Assembly: GCA_905250115.1 (NCBI GenBank)
Contig: CAJNOI010000013.1
Span: 545,788 to 609,787, forward strand
Direction: 5' to 3'
DNA length: 64,000 nt
From: Adineta steineri
Taxonomy: Eukaryota > Rotifera > Eurotatoria > Adinetida > Adinetidae
The position numbers and the translations under genes are program-made. How positions within the stretch are numbered: the stretch's first letter is position 1; every line of letters starts with the position of its first letter. This document shows, in pieces, positions 1 to 9,520 of the stretch. The notes under the pieces are model-generated. The model was not told where the DNA came from. It did not search any database and saw nothing but the letters and a program-made list of their open reading frames with translations.

Positions 1-554
1 CTTTGCGACCAGTACCCTACAATGATTGCTTGTGATCCTGATATTGTTGAAAATATCAATCAGTCCAATAAAAAAAACTTTGTATTCTTTTTACATTCGA
101 GGTAAGACATTACCTGATTGTAACAAATAAAGACAAGTGAAATAGAACTTTCAGATATTCTTCTGTTTCTTTTTACCTCATATTCCTCCTTAATAAAACC
201 AAACAAAAGCTCTGATTATCAGCAAAAAAGATAAGTAATCACATACATAAATATAAAGTAAAGTCAAAGACAAATGTTTTTCTAGTTTTATCATAATTCT
301 TTATTTATTTGTTTGATAATATTTGGAGTAAAACTATTAACCAATATAGAGAAGCAATGAATATATTACTAATGTCTACCGCTTGTCAAATGCAGCCTCT
401 ATTTAGACTAATATTTTTCTTAAAAAAATGCAATCATAGATCGCATGCGGAGCCCTGGTTATAACATTATATTGAAGACTATATATTGAAATATTAAAAT
501 CTTATTTATATTTTATATTCATTTGTAGATCTATTTAAGTATAGCGTAATCAAT
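1..554. other. Left edge, upstream of the CCCH gene
   Basis: Mostly AT-rich non-coding DNA. Positions 1-102 are open in frame 1 on the plus strand and end at a splice-donor-like AGgtaaga, so this could be the tail of an exon from a gene that begins outside the window. I could not link it to any downstream exon or protein family. Nothing else is recognisable before the gene at 555. Confidence 0.3.
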
Positions 555-1499
555 ATGTCGGTTTGCCAATATTATTTACGAGGTAGCTGTCGATTTGGAG
601 ATCGATGTCGATATCCGCATGTAATTAATATGTCGGTTTGCCAACATTATTTACGAGGTAACTGTCGATATGGTGATCAATGTCGATATCCACATGTAAA
701 GCCTAATGTCCCAAATCCAGCAACATCTACAATTCTTAAATGGATTATTGAAAATTATGCAGATAAAATGAAAGCATTTGATATCTTGTAAGTAAATTTG
801 ATTTGAATTATCTCATATAATTTATCTTCTTAGAGTACAAATGCAAACTGAAGCGAAAGTATGGCTTAAAACAAGTCTTTGGCGATTTACATCAAGATCA
901 CTTTTTCCTGGTGGACATCCTTTAAAACGTAAAGATTCTTTTTTGATTTTTTTTTCTTCAGTAATAAATTCTTTTTAGATTGGACGGATCATTCATTTGA
1001 AGAAATGAAATGGGCACATCGATGCATGAGTAATACTGGCGAAGAACATAAATATGTTTGTGTGGAAATGAATTATCTTCAAAGTGATATTTAAGTTATT
1101 TTTAGAAAAAAGCATATTCCGATTATTGGGAAAATACTCAACGTGAACTTCTTGGTTTATCAAAACTTCGTATTGATACTGTTAAACTGCTTGTATGTAT
1201 ATATTTATATATATGGCATAGAGTTGTTTTTAATTATTTATAAAATTTCTTTTTCTTTTGTATTTTAGAAAGAACATATTGCAGAATACGTTGCAAGTAA
1301 TCATAAACCATCGATAACATTATCAAGTGATATTGATATGAAAGATGATAATCATATTACAATAGCAAATTCTAATGTAGAATTAACAAATTATACAGCA
1401 GATGATCAACTTCTTGCAGATGAACGTGCTGCTTTTGAAAGTGATACATTTGAATTAGGACATATACCTGTTCATGCTCCTTCACAACAATTTTGTTAA
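555..1499 (+). CDS. NUP42: Nup42-like nucleoporin with two CCCH zinc fingers
   Basis: Five exons (555-787, 834-928, 979-1055, 1106-1192, 1269-1499) join in frame to about 240 residues. The N-terminus has two near-identical CCCH fingers, each starting MSVCQ and containing C-x7-C-x5-C-x3-H (about residues 4-22 and 29-47). The C-terminus ends with an acidic stretch and FESDTFELGHIPVHAPSQ, which resembles the conserved tail of metazoan NUP42/NUPL2, the part that contacts the mRNA-export factor GLE1. Known NUP42 has one N-terminal CCCH finger followed by FG repeats; here the finger is doubled and no FG repeats are visible. Expected role: the cytoplasmic face of the nuclear pore in mRNA export. The family assignment rests on the two ends of the protein, and a generic CCCH RNA-binding protein is the alternative. 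Confidence 0.68.
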
Positions 1500-1817
1500 A
1501 AATTTTTATTTAATAAAGAACGAAAATTTTTCTCTATTAGTTATCAATTCGGTATTTTATATTTCGAAAAAGAGAGAATTCAGATATATTTGATAATGAA
1601 ACACGTTTATATACTACAACAGACTTGTTATTTATTTTGTTCTCTCCTACTTTTTCTTTTATCGATTCTCCTTTCATCGTTTGAGAAGTATTTAATCTGT
1701 TGAGTTTAATAGTTTAATTTATTTGATAAATATTAAGTTTATGAACAGATATTGTTTGATTCTCGAAAATAACTATAATATCTTCTACAATAGTTCGTTT
1801 CAGGATTATAGTCATCA
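1500..1817. other. Intergenic stretch
   Basis: AT-rich DNA between the CCCH gene and the broken hydrolase. An AATAAA at about 1513 may serve as the poly(A) signal of the upstream gene. No coding or repeat structure was seen. Confidence 0.4.
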
Positions 1818-2458
1818 ATGATGGGCAACACTTTTACTTCGTGTACAAATCGTAGAAGAACTGTGGAAAATAGGACAAGTATAATTTAATTAATCGTCTT
1901 CTTGGTTGTATATATGGACAAGCTTTAGGTGATGCTTATGGTCTATCGACTGAATTTGAAAAACGCAAAACAGTTGCAAGTAATTATCCAGATCGTTCAA
2001 AAATTATTCCTTTTCCAGATTATAAATTAACTGGACATTCTAGTCGATGTGAGCGTGGCGACTGGACTGACGATACAGATCAATGGATATTAATTTTAGA
2101 GACATTAATCGAAGGAAATGGTGATGAAAGAATATTTGCTAAGAAATTAGAGAGATGGATTGAATACGGTTTTCCAGAATTGAATGATTCTGCAGGAATG
2201 GGATTAGGCGCTAATATACAACAAGTAATTTAGTGTAGTCTAATACTTTTAATTTAAATGAGACAAGAGAATTTAGGTATTGGTTATCATGCATTTTAGG
2301 TTGTTTTCAGTCATGGATATCTTCGTAATCCAATTGAGACTAGTAGAATGATATGGGAACATGGAAATCGACAAGCAGCACTGAATGAAGCTGTTATGCG
2401 CTATTCAGCCGCAGCATTTGTTCATTTCGATGGTTTAGAAAAAGTAACTAAAGCATAA
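1818..2458 (+). pseudogene. ADP-ribosylglycohydrolase (DraG/ADPRH family), broken and truncated
   Basis: The frame starting at 1901 reads LGCIYGQALGDAYGLSTEFE and then carries the family hallmark GDWTDDTDQ at about 2057-2083, the metal-binding signature of enzymes that remove ADP-ribose from proteins. A 75-bp intron (2225-2299) joins cleanly to a second exon (2300-2458) containing NEAVMR, where the family usually has NGAVMR. The only ATG codons at the expected start (1818, 1821) lie in a different frame that stops at 1887, so a frameshift separates start and body. The reading frame ends after about 165 residues, roughly half the usual length, and the C-terminal metal-binding part is missing. 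A telomere-like repeat follows 60 bp later. I infer a decayed or break-truncated gene; an unusual upstream exon could rescue the start but not the lost C-terminus. Confidence 0.75.
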
Positions 2459-2517
2459 CGGTCTGGGTGTGTTGGTGGCTGGATATTAGTGCTGATGCGA
2501 GTCTCTTCTCCTGTAAT

Positions 2518-2540
2518 CCCTACACCCACACCCACACCCT
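2518..2540 (-). repeat. Short telomere-like TGTGGG repeat
   Basis: On the minus strand this reads AGGGTGTGGGTGTGGGTGTA followed by GGG: two perfect TGTGGG units with degenerate flanking units. TGTGGG is the unit I recall as the telomeric repeat of bdelloid rotifers. Here it lies inside the contig, exactly between a truncated plus-strand gene and a minus-strand gene fragment. Confidence 0.6.
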
Positions 2541-2712
2541 TATTTGAAATTATTTCACAACCACTATCGGTACTGAATTGATTAAAATGACCAAAACGAC
2601 GTGCATCATAATAGATCCATTTTTGATACGAAATAACAACAATTTTACGTGCTCTAGGTGATTGAAGAACACCGGGAAGTTGTTTTTTATTTACGGTTAT
2701 TCCGTTAACCAT
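2541..2712 (-). pseudogene. Fragment of an Fpg/Nei-family DNA glycosylase exon
   Basis: The minus strand encodes about 57 residues including VVISYQKWIYYDARRFGHF. This resembles the strand and loop of Fpg/MutM, NEIL1 and plant FPG enzymes around their DPRRFG/DIRRFG motif, used in base-excision repair to engage oxidised bases. The stretch begins directly after an intron-acceptor-like TTCTAG, so it looks like an internal exon. It runs straight into the TGTGGG repeat, where it is translated as Gly-Val repeats. The N-terminal PE catalytic end and the H2TH and zinc-finger parts are not found nearby. Family identification rests on one motif and its context. Confidence 0.45.
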
Positions 2713-3599
2713 CTAGAATTATTAAAAAAATCAAGAAAATAAAAATGCAGAAAAGTCATGAGATAATATTATTATTCAATTATTATGCTAACAAATAATA
2801 CTTCATCTATTCTTTAGAAACGAGATACATATTCACATCTGCAGTTGTAAATCCTACTTTTATATCATTAAATTAATGAAATATATCTAAATAATATTTG
2901 TATAATTCTAACTCTATCCTCCATCATCCGAATTTGCTTCTTCTTTTTCTTTCTTAGACGTAAGAATAGAGTTTTTTTCCATCAAAATTCTTATAAAAAG
3001 AAAGAGAATTCTTCTTTCTTTTTTTGCAAAAATGTGAAAAGTCCATTATTGTATTAAACTGAAATACACTCATATACACAAACACACACATGCAAAATCG
3101 TTGTAACATTTATGTATTTTTTAGTAAAATATCAACGATATTACTCAGTGCAATAGTTATGAGCTAAGTCTTAATCATTTCGTCCATTTGTTAGACATGT
3201 TTTGTGAGGTATACATACTAATATTTATAGCGAAAATCGGATTTCTGATCCAACTGTGCTAGAGCGAAGAGGATTATGCTCAGACTTCAATATAACTATT
3301 GAAATCGAAACGAATATAAGTTCGAAAACGCAAATCTACCCAGGATCTATCGCACATTGGTTTTTCCCCTCTATTTCTATTTTAGGCATGAAATGCTCTT
3401 CCTTTCTTTTTCGTCCTCTCATATTTATGTTTGCTGCTGAATAAATTATCGTTTGTTTCTTCCATTTTATTGTGACGTCAAGATATACTTGTGCCAATTC
3501 AAACGATGGCCTGTGTATGATGTGGCACTTTCGTATCATGTGATTACATTGTTATCATGTGGCTGTTTTTTGTAATAGGATACTGACTATTTCGAGTAC
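2713..3599. other. Intergenic stretch
   Basis: AT-rich DNA with poly(T/C) tracts and short unconvincing open frames on both strands. I looked for the missing upstream exons of the glycosylase fragment and did not find them. Confidence 0.4.
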
Positions 3600-3625
3600 T
3601 ATATAAGGGACGACGAATATTCAGT
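3600..3625 (+). promoter_or_regulatory. TATA-type core promoter upstream of the ART-TPR gene
   Basis: A TATATAAG box at 3600-3607 is followed by an initiator-like TTCAGT at about 3620-3625. The next plus-strand gene has its likely ATG at 4195, just after a pyrimidine-rich acceptor ending at 4151. This fits a non-coding first exon and a 5'-UTR intron of about 0.5 kb. The assignment is by position and motif only. Confidence 0.4.
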
Positions 3626-4194
3626 AAAGTATACGATTTCTTAATAAAACATATAATCAATATCATACTCCAGCTAATAAATCGTAATATGGTGAATTAT
3701 ATAAGTATGCAATTGATTGAATAAAGTAGTCAGTCATGAAAAATACATGAAAGAAAGAATAAAATACTCTATTACCATATATACCCGTATATATACATAA
3801 TACCGATTTATAGTAGCAGAAAAAACGGAAGTGTTTCAATTCTGTCAGTTTAATATTTAATAATGAAATTTTTTTAAAATTAGGTATCGATAAACGGTTT
3901 TCTCTTAACAGTATATTCTTTGAAGCGATGTATCATACACTTTTTCTATCTAAATTGGATACAGATGTTAAGCATCAACTATGAATGTTAAATAGTCCAT
4001 TAACAAATTCTTACAGAAAAGAATCTAAGATTTAAAAATTATTTTTTTAGCGTCTCTTTATATAGCGTTTTTTTTATTATATCTTCATGTCATTTCCTTA
4101 CATGTGTGAACATCTTTAAATATACTAAATAAAAAATTAGTTTTTTTATAGATATAATGCGATTGTGAAGAAACGTTGGTTTTATCCATTGAAT

Positions 4195-6840
4195 ATGACC
4201 TCAGAACCTATTAATACGTCGAAAGATAATCATGATGATAACGAATCAAATGTAGAAAACTTCGAATTGGTCCGAGTTAAAATTCAAAAAACTGAAGACG
4301 ATGATATACAAGAAGATCTATCTGAAATTTCAACGAATATGGAAGATATATCTTTACTATGGTTCGATAAAAATTTAAATTCGAATATCAATGATATTAA
4401 TTTGACAAAAGATTTACTTCGACAAATTAACAATTACGTTTTATTTTTTACAGACCAACTTGAATGCTTAAAATATATTGAACAAGTAAAAAACGAGAAA
4501 GTATTGTTGATTATTTCAGGATCATCCACAAATGACGAGAAGTTTCTGAAACAAATCTATAATTTTAATCAAATAGATTCTTTGTTTATATTTTGCATTA
4601 GAAACGAAAGATATACAAAACTTTTATCGGATACAAATTACTCAAAAATTATTGATATTTTCACTGATCAAGAAACGTTAATGAGATGCATACGTCAGAC
4701 AATAAAATTGGCCAAAGAACAGTTGTCGATATTCACCTTATATAATCATACACAAAAGTCAATACGGAATTTAAAAAATGAGATGGGCTCTTTTATTTGG
4801 CATCAACTATTGAAAGATGTTTTGCAAAAGATGTCAACAGATCCAATATCTGAAAGAAAGGAAATGATTGACATATGTTATAAATATTATCGTAATAATA
4901 AAAAGGAATTGCAAAATATTCAACGGTTCGAAAAGATTTATAAACCTGATGATGCTATCCAATGGTATACAAAGGATTGTTTTATCTATCGTTTGATCAA
5001 TAAAGCATTAAGAACAGAGAACATTGAAGTATTGCATACATTTCGATATTTTATTAATGGTCTCTCAACCTGTCTCATGAATAACTATGAACTGATAAAA
5101 GATAGTCAAGCAGACATTTGGCAAGTATATCGTGGTATTAAACAAACAAGCGATGAAATACAGCTATTAAAGAGGAGTATTGGAAATTTAATTTCGACCA
5201 ATGGTTTTTTTTCAACAACTAGACATAGACCAGTGGCCGAGATATATGCTGGTATAGGATCTAACATTGATAAATTTGAATCATTACTATTTGAGATTAA
5301 CATCAATATTCAAACACATAAAAATTGTATCTTTGCTGATATTAGTTGTTATAGTCAGTTTGGCGACGAAGAAGAAGTTCTGTTTGATCTAGGCACTGTA
5401 TTTGAAATTCTTTCAGTAGATTATAATCCAATTGATAAATATTGGTTATGTAAAATGGCATCGACAGATAGAGGTCTACAAATAGCCGATGAATATTTAA
5501 CGCTCCGAAGAGGTGAGATGGCAAATGAGAAGATTGACTTAGTTATTTTATTTGGGGAACTATTATATGATATGGTTGAATATAAAAAATCACAAAAATA
5601 TTTTGAAAATTTATTGAGCAGTCGAAATACTGATCCGAATGTGTATATGGGTATTGCCCATGCTCAATATATCCAAGGTCAAAATGAAGAAGCAATCATA
5701 AATTATAAACATGCATTAACTAAATGTGATCCATCTGAATTCTTATTGACCGCAAAAATATTAAGGTATCTAGCTCTTCTATATAAATTTAGTGGACAAA
5801 ATGAAATGTCTTTAAACTATGTAACTGATGTATTAAAACTGTTAGAAAGCAACGAACTTAGTAATGAATCTAACAGAATTCGCGCGGATGTTGCAACACT
5901 GTTGCCACAAATTTATAATTTTCTTGGTAATGGTACAAAAGCGCTGGAATATGCGGATACTGCACTTAATATTATCAAAACATTGGTACCATGCCCTCAT
6001 CTAGATCTAGTTGAAGCTCTCACATCTTCGGCTCTTGCTTATCGAAAAGCAGGTGATTATAATGCATCTTTAGATCGTCAAACAAAGGCGTTAGAAATAA
6101 TAAAACAAGTTCTTCCTGATAATCATCAATATCTTGGTGTAGCATTAAATAATATTGGCAAAGCTTATTATAAAAAATGTGACTATGATAATGCCATACA
6201 CTATCTTGCACAGTCTCTGGAAGTCTATGCTAATGTTTGGCCTGGATATCATCAACGACGGGCTATTCCTTTAAATCACCTTGGTAAATGTTATTACCGT
6301 TTGAATGATTATAATCAAGCTCTCGATTATTATTTACAAGCAATGGAAATGCTCGAAAAAACTGTTTCCTCAAATCATACAGATAGAGCTTATACAGTGA
6401 AAAATATAGGCGAAGTATACCTAGATTTATTGGATTTTGACAAAGCTCTGACTTATTTTCGTCACGCAATGAATATTTATAAAGAAAACACGCGTGATAA
6501 TAGTACTCAACCAGATGTTGCTAAGTGTTATTATTTAATTGGTCGAGTTTATTTAAAACAAAATGATAGTGAACATGCATTAGAATTATTTTTGTTGACA
6601 TGGAATATGTGGCAATCTGCATTAATACACAATCATCCAGACTTAGCATTGTGTGCTGAAAGTTGTGGTCATGCATACCTGGGTAGATTAGATTATGGAA
6701 AGGCTTTGGAATACTTTTCAAAAGCGCTAGATATCTATGAAAAAGGGTTTACACTCAATGAAGCAAAAATAACTGTTATTAAAAATTTAATTGACGATAC
6801 TAAACAGAAAATTCATGAGAACAACTTAAACAGCTTATGA
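4195..6840 (+). CDS. ADP-ribosyltransferase (R-S-E type) with C-terminal TPR array
   Basis: One uninterrupted frame encodes 881 residues from the first ATG; the ten upstream in-frame codons have no ATG and begin near a splice acceptor, so they are excluded. Residues about 45-165 form a mixed alpha/beta region with LLWFD near its start and VLLIISGSS mid-way, resembling a degenerate response-regulator receiver fold. Residues about 210-420 match arginine-type ADP-ribosyltransferases: VYRGI with Arg313, an FFSTT strand (Ser340), and DEEEVLF whose Glu392 and Glu394 supply the E-x-E. From about 440 to 860 there are roughly ten kinesin-light-chain-like TPRs of about 42 residues, which usually bind partner proteins. 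No signal peptide is seen, so it is probably cytosolic. ART-TPR fusions of this layout are, to my memory, typical of bdelloid rotifers. The gene is intronless within the coding part; its target is unknown. Confidence 0.88.
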   Translation: MTSEPINTSKDNHDDNESNVENFELVRVKIQKTEDDDIQEDLSEISTNMEDISLLWFDKNLNSNINDINLTKDLLRQINNYVLFFTDQLECLKYIEQVKNEKVLLIISGSSTNDEKFLKQIYNFNQIDSLFIFCIRNERYTKLLSDTNYSKIIDIFTDQETLMRCIRQTIKLAKEQLSIFTLYNHTQKSIRNLKNEMGSFIWHQLLKDVLQKMSTDPISERKEMIDICYKYYRNNKKELQNIQRFEKIYKPDDAIQWYTKDCFIYRLINKALRTENIEVLHTFRYFINGLSTCLMNNYELIKDSQADIWQVYRGIKQTSDEIQLLKRSIGNLISTNGFFSTTRHRPVAEIYAGIGSNIDKFESLLFEININIQTHKNCIFADISCYSQFGDEEEVLFDLGTVFEILSVDYNPIDKYWLCKMASTDRGLQIADEYLTLRRGEMANEKIDLVILFGELLYDMVEYKKSQKYFENLLSSRNTDPNVYMGIAHAQYIQGQNEEAIINYKHALTKCDPSEFLLTAKILRYLALLYKFSGQNEMSLNYVTDVLKLLESNELSNESNRIRADVATLLPQIYNFLGNGTKALEYADTALNIIKTLVPCPHLDLVEALTSSALAYRKAGDYNASLDRQTKALEIIKQVLPDNHQYLGVALNNIGKAYYKKCDYDNAIHYLAQSLEVYANVWPGYHQRRAIPLNHLGKCYYRLNDYNQALDYYLQAMEMLEKTVSSNHTDRAYTVKNIGEVYLDLLDFDKALTYFRHAMNIYKENTRDNSTQPDVAKCYYLIGRVYLKQNDSEHALELFLLTWNMWQSALIHNHPDLALCAESCGHAYLGRLDYGKALEYFSKALDIYEKGFTLNEAKITVIKNLIDDTKQKIHENNLNSL

Positions 6841-7528
6841 CTATCAAATATTCAAATTCTTTAGTACAAAATTAGAAGCATAAACAATTTAAAGAATACT
6901 TTACTCATTTTTCTATTTATAATAACTATAATAATATACTTAAAATAATGCTCTATAAACAAGCTCTAATGTAGATATTTCACTTAGTATATATTCTCAA
7001 TCACAGGCTATTTTTGAAACTTCTCGTTGCTGATAAACAGGTCATTTGAAGAAACTCTTGAAATCATTTCACTTTAAAATGAAGTTTTAGTAAAAACGAT
7101 ATCTCTATATTTATTATGAGTGTAAGTATGAATATGTGTGTGAGCGATAAATACAGCTTGTACTTGTCTCCAAGATGATTTTAGATTATTAATTTCTTTT
7201 TTAGTAATTGTATCAAATATAAACAAATACTACATGATATTCAATGAGAAGCTCTGCATCTTCTTTCTTTAAATTTTACTAGTCAGTATAATATAATATA
7301 TGATCATCTTCATTATAGAACGTACAACAAAATAACAACGATTTCTTCTAAAAAAATATACCGTCATATTTGGTAATTGTGTGCATATATTTATTCATCT
7401 GTTGATATTTATTCAAAACGTTGAGTAGAGGTAAAGATATGAGAACTAATATTATATAGATTCAGGTTTCATACAATAGATTTATTAAGCAAAAAAATTT
7501 TAATCACATGAAAAGAACAGAGAGTTAT
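6841..7528. other. Intergenic stretch
   Basis: The 3' flank of the ART-TPR gene and of the convergent LU gene. It is AT-rich and contains an (ATAAT)-like run near 7290. No genes or elements were recognised. Confidence 0.4.
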
Positions 7529-7977
7529 TTAATGAAAGTATTGTACGACAAAAAATAGACTAGCTACTGCTACCAAAAGTTTAGCACTCCATGTGCCTGT
7601 TGTTACTCCGTTACATAAGTCACCCTTGCAACAGAATGTATATTTATCAACAGGTTTACAATCAGCTCCTCCATCGCCTCGACTTTCAGTATTGACAACA
7701 GGAAGAATTGTTTTCTACAAGAAATTATACAGTTATTAAAGAAGAATCTTTTTAATTTCGAATTTACTTCGCAATAATTGTTGTCGGAGACAGTGACTTT
7801 AGAGACACCTGCTTCATTTCCTTTGAATGGTTTTGGACATGCAGTACATTTATAACATTCTCTAGCTGTTGCTCCAGCAATAACTAAACGAGAAATAACT
7901 GTGACTTAAAATATATAATTCAATAGTGGATGTTAACCTAGTAAGAATGCAGTAATGATGAGAACTTTGTTGTTCAT
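7529..7977 (-). CDS. LU-domain (Ly6/uPAR-like) surface protein, likely GPI-anchored
   Basis: Three exons (7938-7977, 7768-7883, 7529-7714) join to 113 residues. A signal peptide (MNNKVLIITAFLLVIAGATA) is followed by eight cysteines in the order CYKCTAC...C...C...CC...C, ending CCKGDLCN, the terminal motif of the three-finger LU fold. A hydrophobic tail (residues about 96-110) suggests a GPI-attachment signal. This points to an extracellular membrane-attached protein; the ligand is unknown. Introns fall after the signal peptide and just before a K-T-[IT] triplet, the same places as in the two LU genes near 16.3-17.4 kb, so the three are paralogues. It is distinct from secreted toxins of the same fold because of the GPI-type tail. 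Confidence 0.82.
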
Positions 7978-8047
7978 GTTGAAGGGTGAATAGATGTAAA
8001 AATATAATTGTTGTAAAACAGATAGAATATGCTCTTATATGGGTTTA

Positions 8048-8153
8048 GGACAGTTACTCACCGGACAGTTGCTCGCCGGACAGTTGCGCGCGGACATTTG
8101 CTCACCGGACAGTTGCTCGCTAGGACATTTGCTCGTATGGACAGTTACTCGTA
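8048..8153. repeat. Tandem repeat of about 15 bp, cut off by a gap
   Basis: Seven units with consensus GGACAGTTGCTCGCC (14-17 bp, variable at the 3' end) run up to the start of a 100-N block. The repeat is far more GC-rich than its surroundings. It is preceded by ATGGGTTTA, and the same lead-in with a single repeat-like unit recurs at about 9656. Confidence 0.85.
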
Positions 8154-8253
8154 NNNNNNNNNNNNNNNNNNNNNNNNNNNNNNNNNNNNNNNNNNNNNNN
8201 NNNNNNNNNNNNNNNNNNNNNNNNNNNNNNNNNNNNNNNNNNNNNNNNNNNNN
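8154..8253. other. Assembly gap (100 N)
   Basis: Exactly 100 N, a conventional placeholder for a gap of unknown length. It abuts the tandem repeat, so the true array is probably longer than shown. Confidence 0.97.
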
Positions 8254-8386
8254 ATGTTTCCTGCATCTATTCATTTTCTTCTATGTCTCCACTGATTGTT
8301 TTCCGTGACATATTTTCTTTTTCAATAGAGTAAATGAATACAAAACAAAAAAACAATTCACGTATAATTAAGATTAAAAATTACAG

Positions 8387-9520
8387 TTATCTTGTTAATG
8401 TTACCATATTCCATAAAAGATCAGTATTGTTTGGATTTATTTGAGGAATTTTGTCTACAATAAGATGATTGAGTTTTTGAATTTTTTCATGATTTTGTCC
8501 AATATTTGTTAGATAAAGAACAAGTATGTTTCTTTTTTCATCATCTATACGAAATACTTGATGTGTAAACCCGCATGTATCACCTGAATGTAATCGTATT
8601 TTACCAGTAGAATCTGGTAAAAACCATCCAAGATTATAATGATATGTATCCGATGGTGGTTCATCAATTAGACATGGTTTTGATGTCGATGATAATTTAT
8701 GATAATGACGATACCATTGAAGATAATTATTTAATGACATATAAATACCACCATCACCTCTCGTTGCACTTGTTGAACTTTGATCAAACATTATAAAGTT
8801 TTGTTCATCAGTTTGTTTGATATAACCAAAAGCTCGATTTTTGATTACTGTTTGATTCGAATTATAAAGACAACTTGTTTTCATATTGAATGGTTGAAAA
8901 ATATTTTCATAAAAAAAAATGTCTAATGATTTTCTTGAAACAATTTCAATAATTAAACCTAACAAAATATAACCAGTATTACTATATCGATAATGACTAC
9001 CTGGTGTAAAAAATGTTTTATCATTTATAGTTTCAAGTACATCATAATCAGACCATTGATCATGATCTTCTAAATCATTTGTTTCATAATCAAATATTCC
9101 AGATGAATGATCAAGTAAATGTTGAATAGTTACATGATTACTAACAAAAGGACATTTGTTTTGAAATTGTTCAGAAAAAAAATGCCGAAGTGTATCATTT
9201 CTTGATAATTTATTTTGCTGTTCTAATAAAATAATACCATAAGCAGTAAATTGTTTTGTTAGTGAAGCTAATCGAAAATTAGTATCTGCTGTTATTTTTT
9301 CACACGTATCAAGATTAGCTAAACCAAAACAACGTTGATAGACAATATGATTATCGATGAGAATAAGAATAGCTGCTCCTGATTCGTTTTCATGATAATC
9401 ACTATTGAATAAATCATCTAGTAGTGAAATAGTTTTGTCGTCGAACATTTTAACGGAATCACCCATTATATTATCGAATTGAATTGAATCAACATTTTGT
9501 GCATTCATATTTAGTTGCAA
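8387..9520 (-). CDS. Serine beta-lactamase-like hydrolase (class C / PBP-like family)
   Basis: A single intronless frame of 377 residues. It has the three motifs of the serine beta-lactamase/DD-peptidase superfamily in order: S-x-x-K as SLTK (Ser86 nucleophile, Lys89), Y-x-N as YSN (Tyr179-Asn181), and H-x-G as HSGDTCG (His311-Gly313) in place of KTG. Animals have LACTB-type relatives, but the compact bacterial layout, absence of introns and lack of signal or targeting sequence fit a gene gained from bacteria, as is common in bdelloids. It is probably cytosolic and may be an esterase, amidase or peptidase; true lactamase activity cannot be inferred. Met5 is a possible alternative start. Confidence 0.9.
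   Translation of the reverse strand: MQLNMNAQNVDSIQFDNIMGDSVKMFDDKTISLLDDLFNSDYHENESGAAILILIDNHIVYQRCFGLANLDTCEKITADTNFRLASLTKQFTAYGIILLEQQNKLSRNDTLRHFFSEQFQNKCPFVSNHVTIQHLLDHSSGIFDYETNDLEDHDQWSDYDVLETINDKTFFTPGSHYRYSNTGYILLGLIIEIVSRKSLDIFFYENIFQPFNMKTSCLYNSNQTVIKNRAFGYIKQTDEQNFIMFDQSSTSATRGDGGIYMSLNNYLQWYRHYHKLSSTSKPCLIDEPPSDTYHYNLGWFLPDSTGKIRLHSGDTCGFTHQVFRIDDEKRNILVLYLTNIGQNHEKIQKLNHLIVDKIPQINPNNTDLLWNMVTLTR

Noticed and set aside
2422..2540. Gly-Val repeat at the end of the glycosylase-like frame
   Set aside because: It is the translation of the TGTGGG repeat and flanking DNA, not part of the enzyme family.
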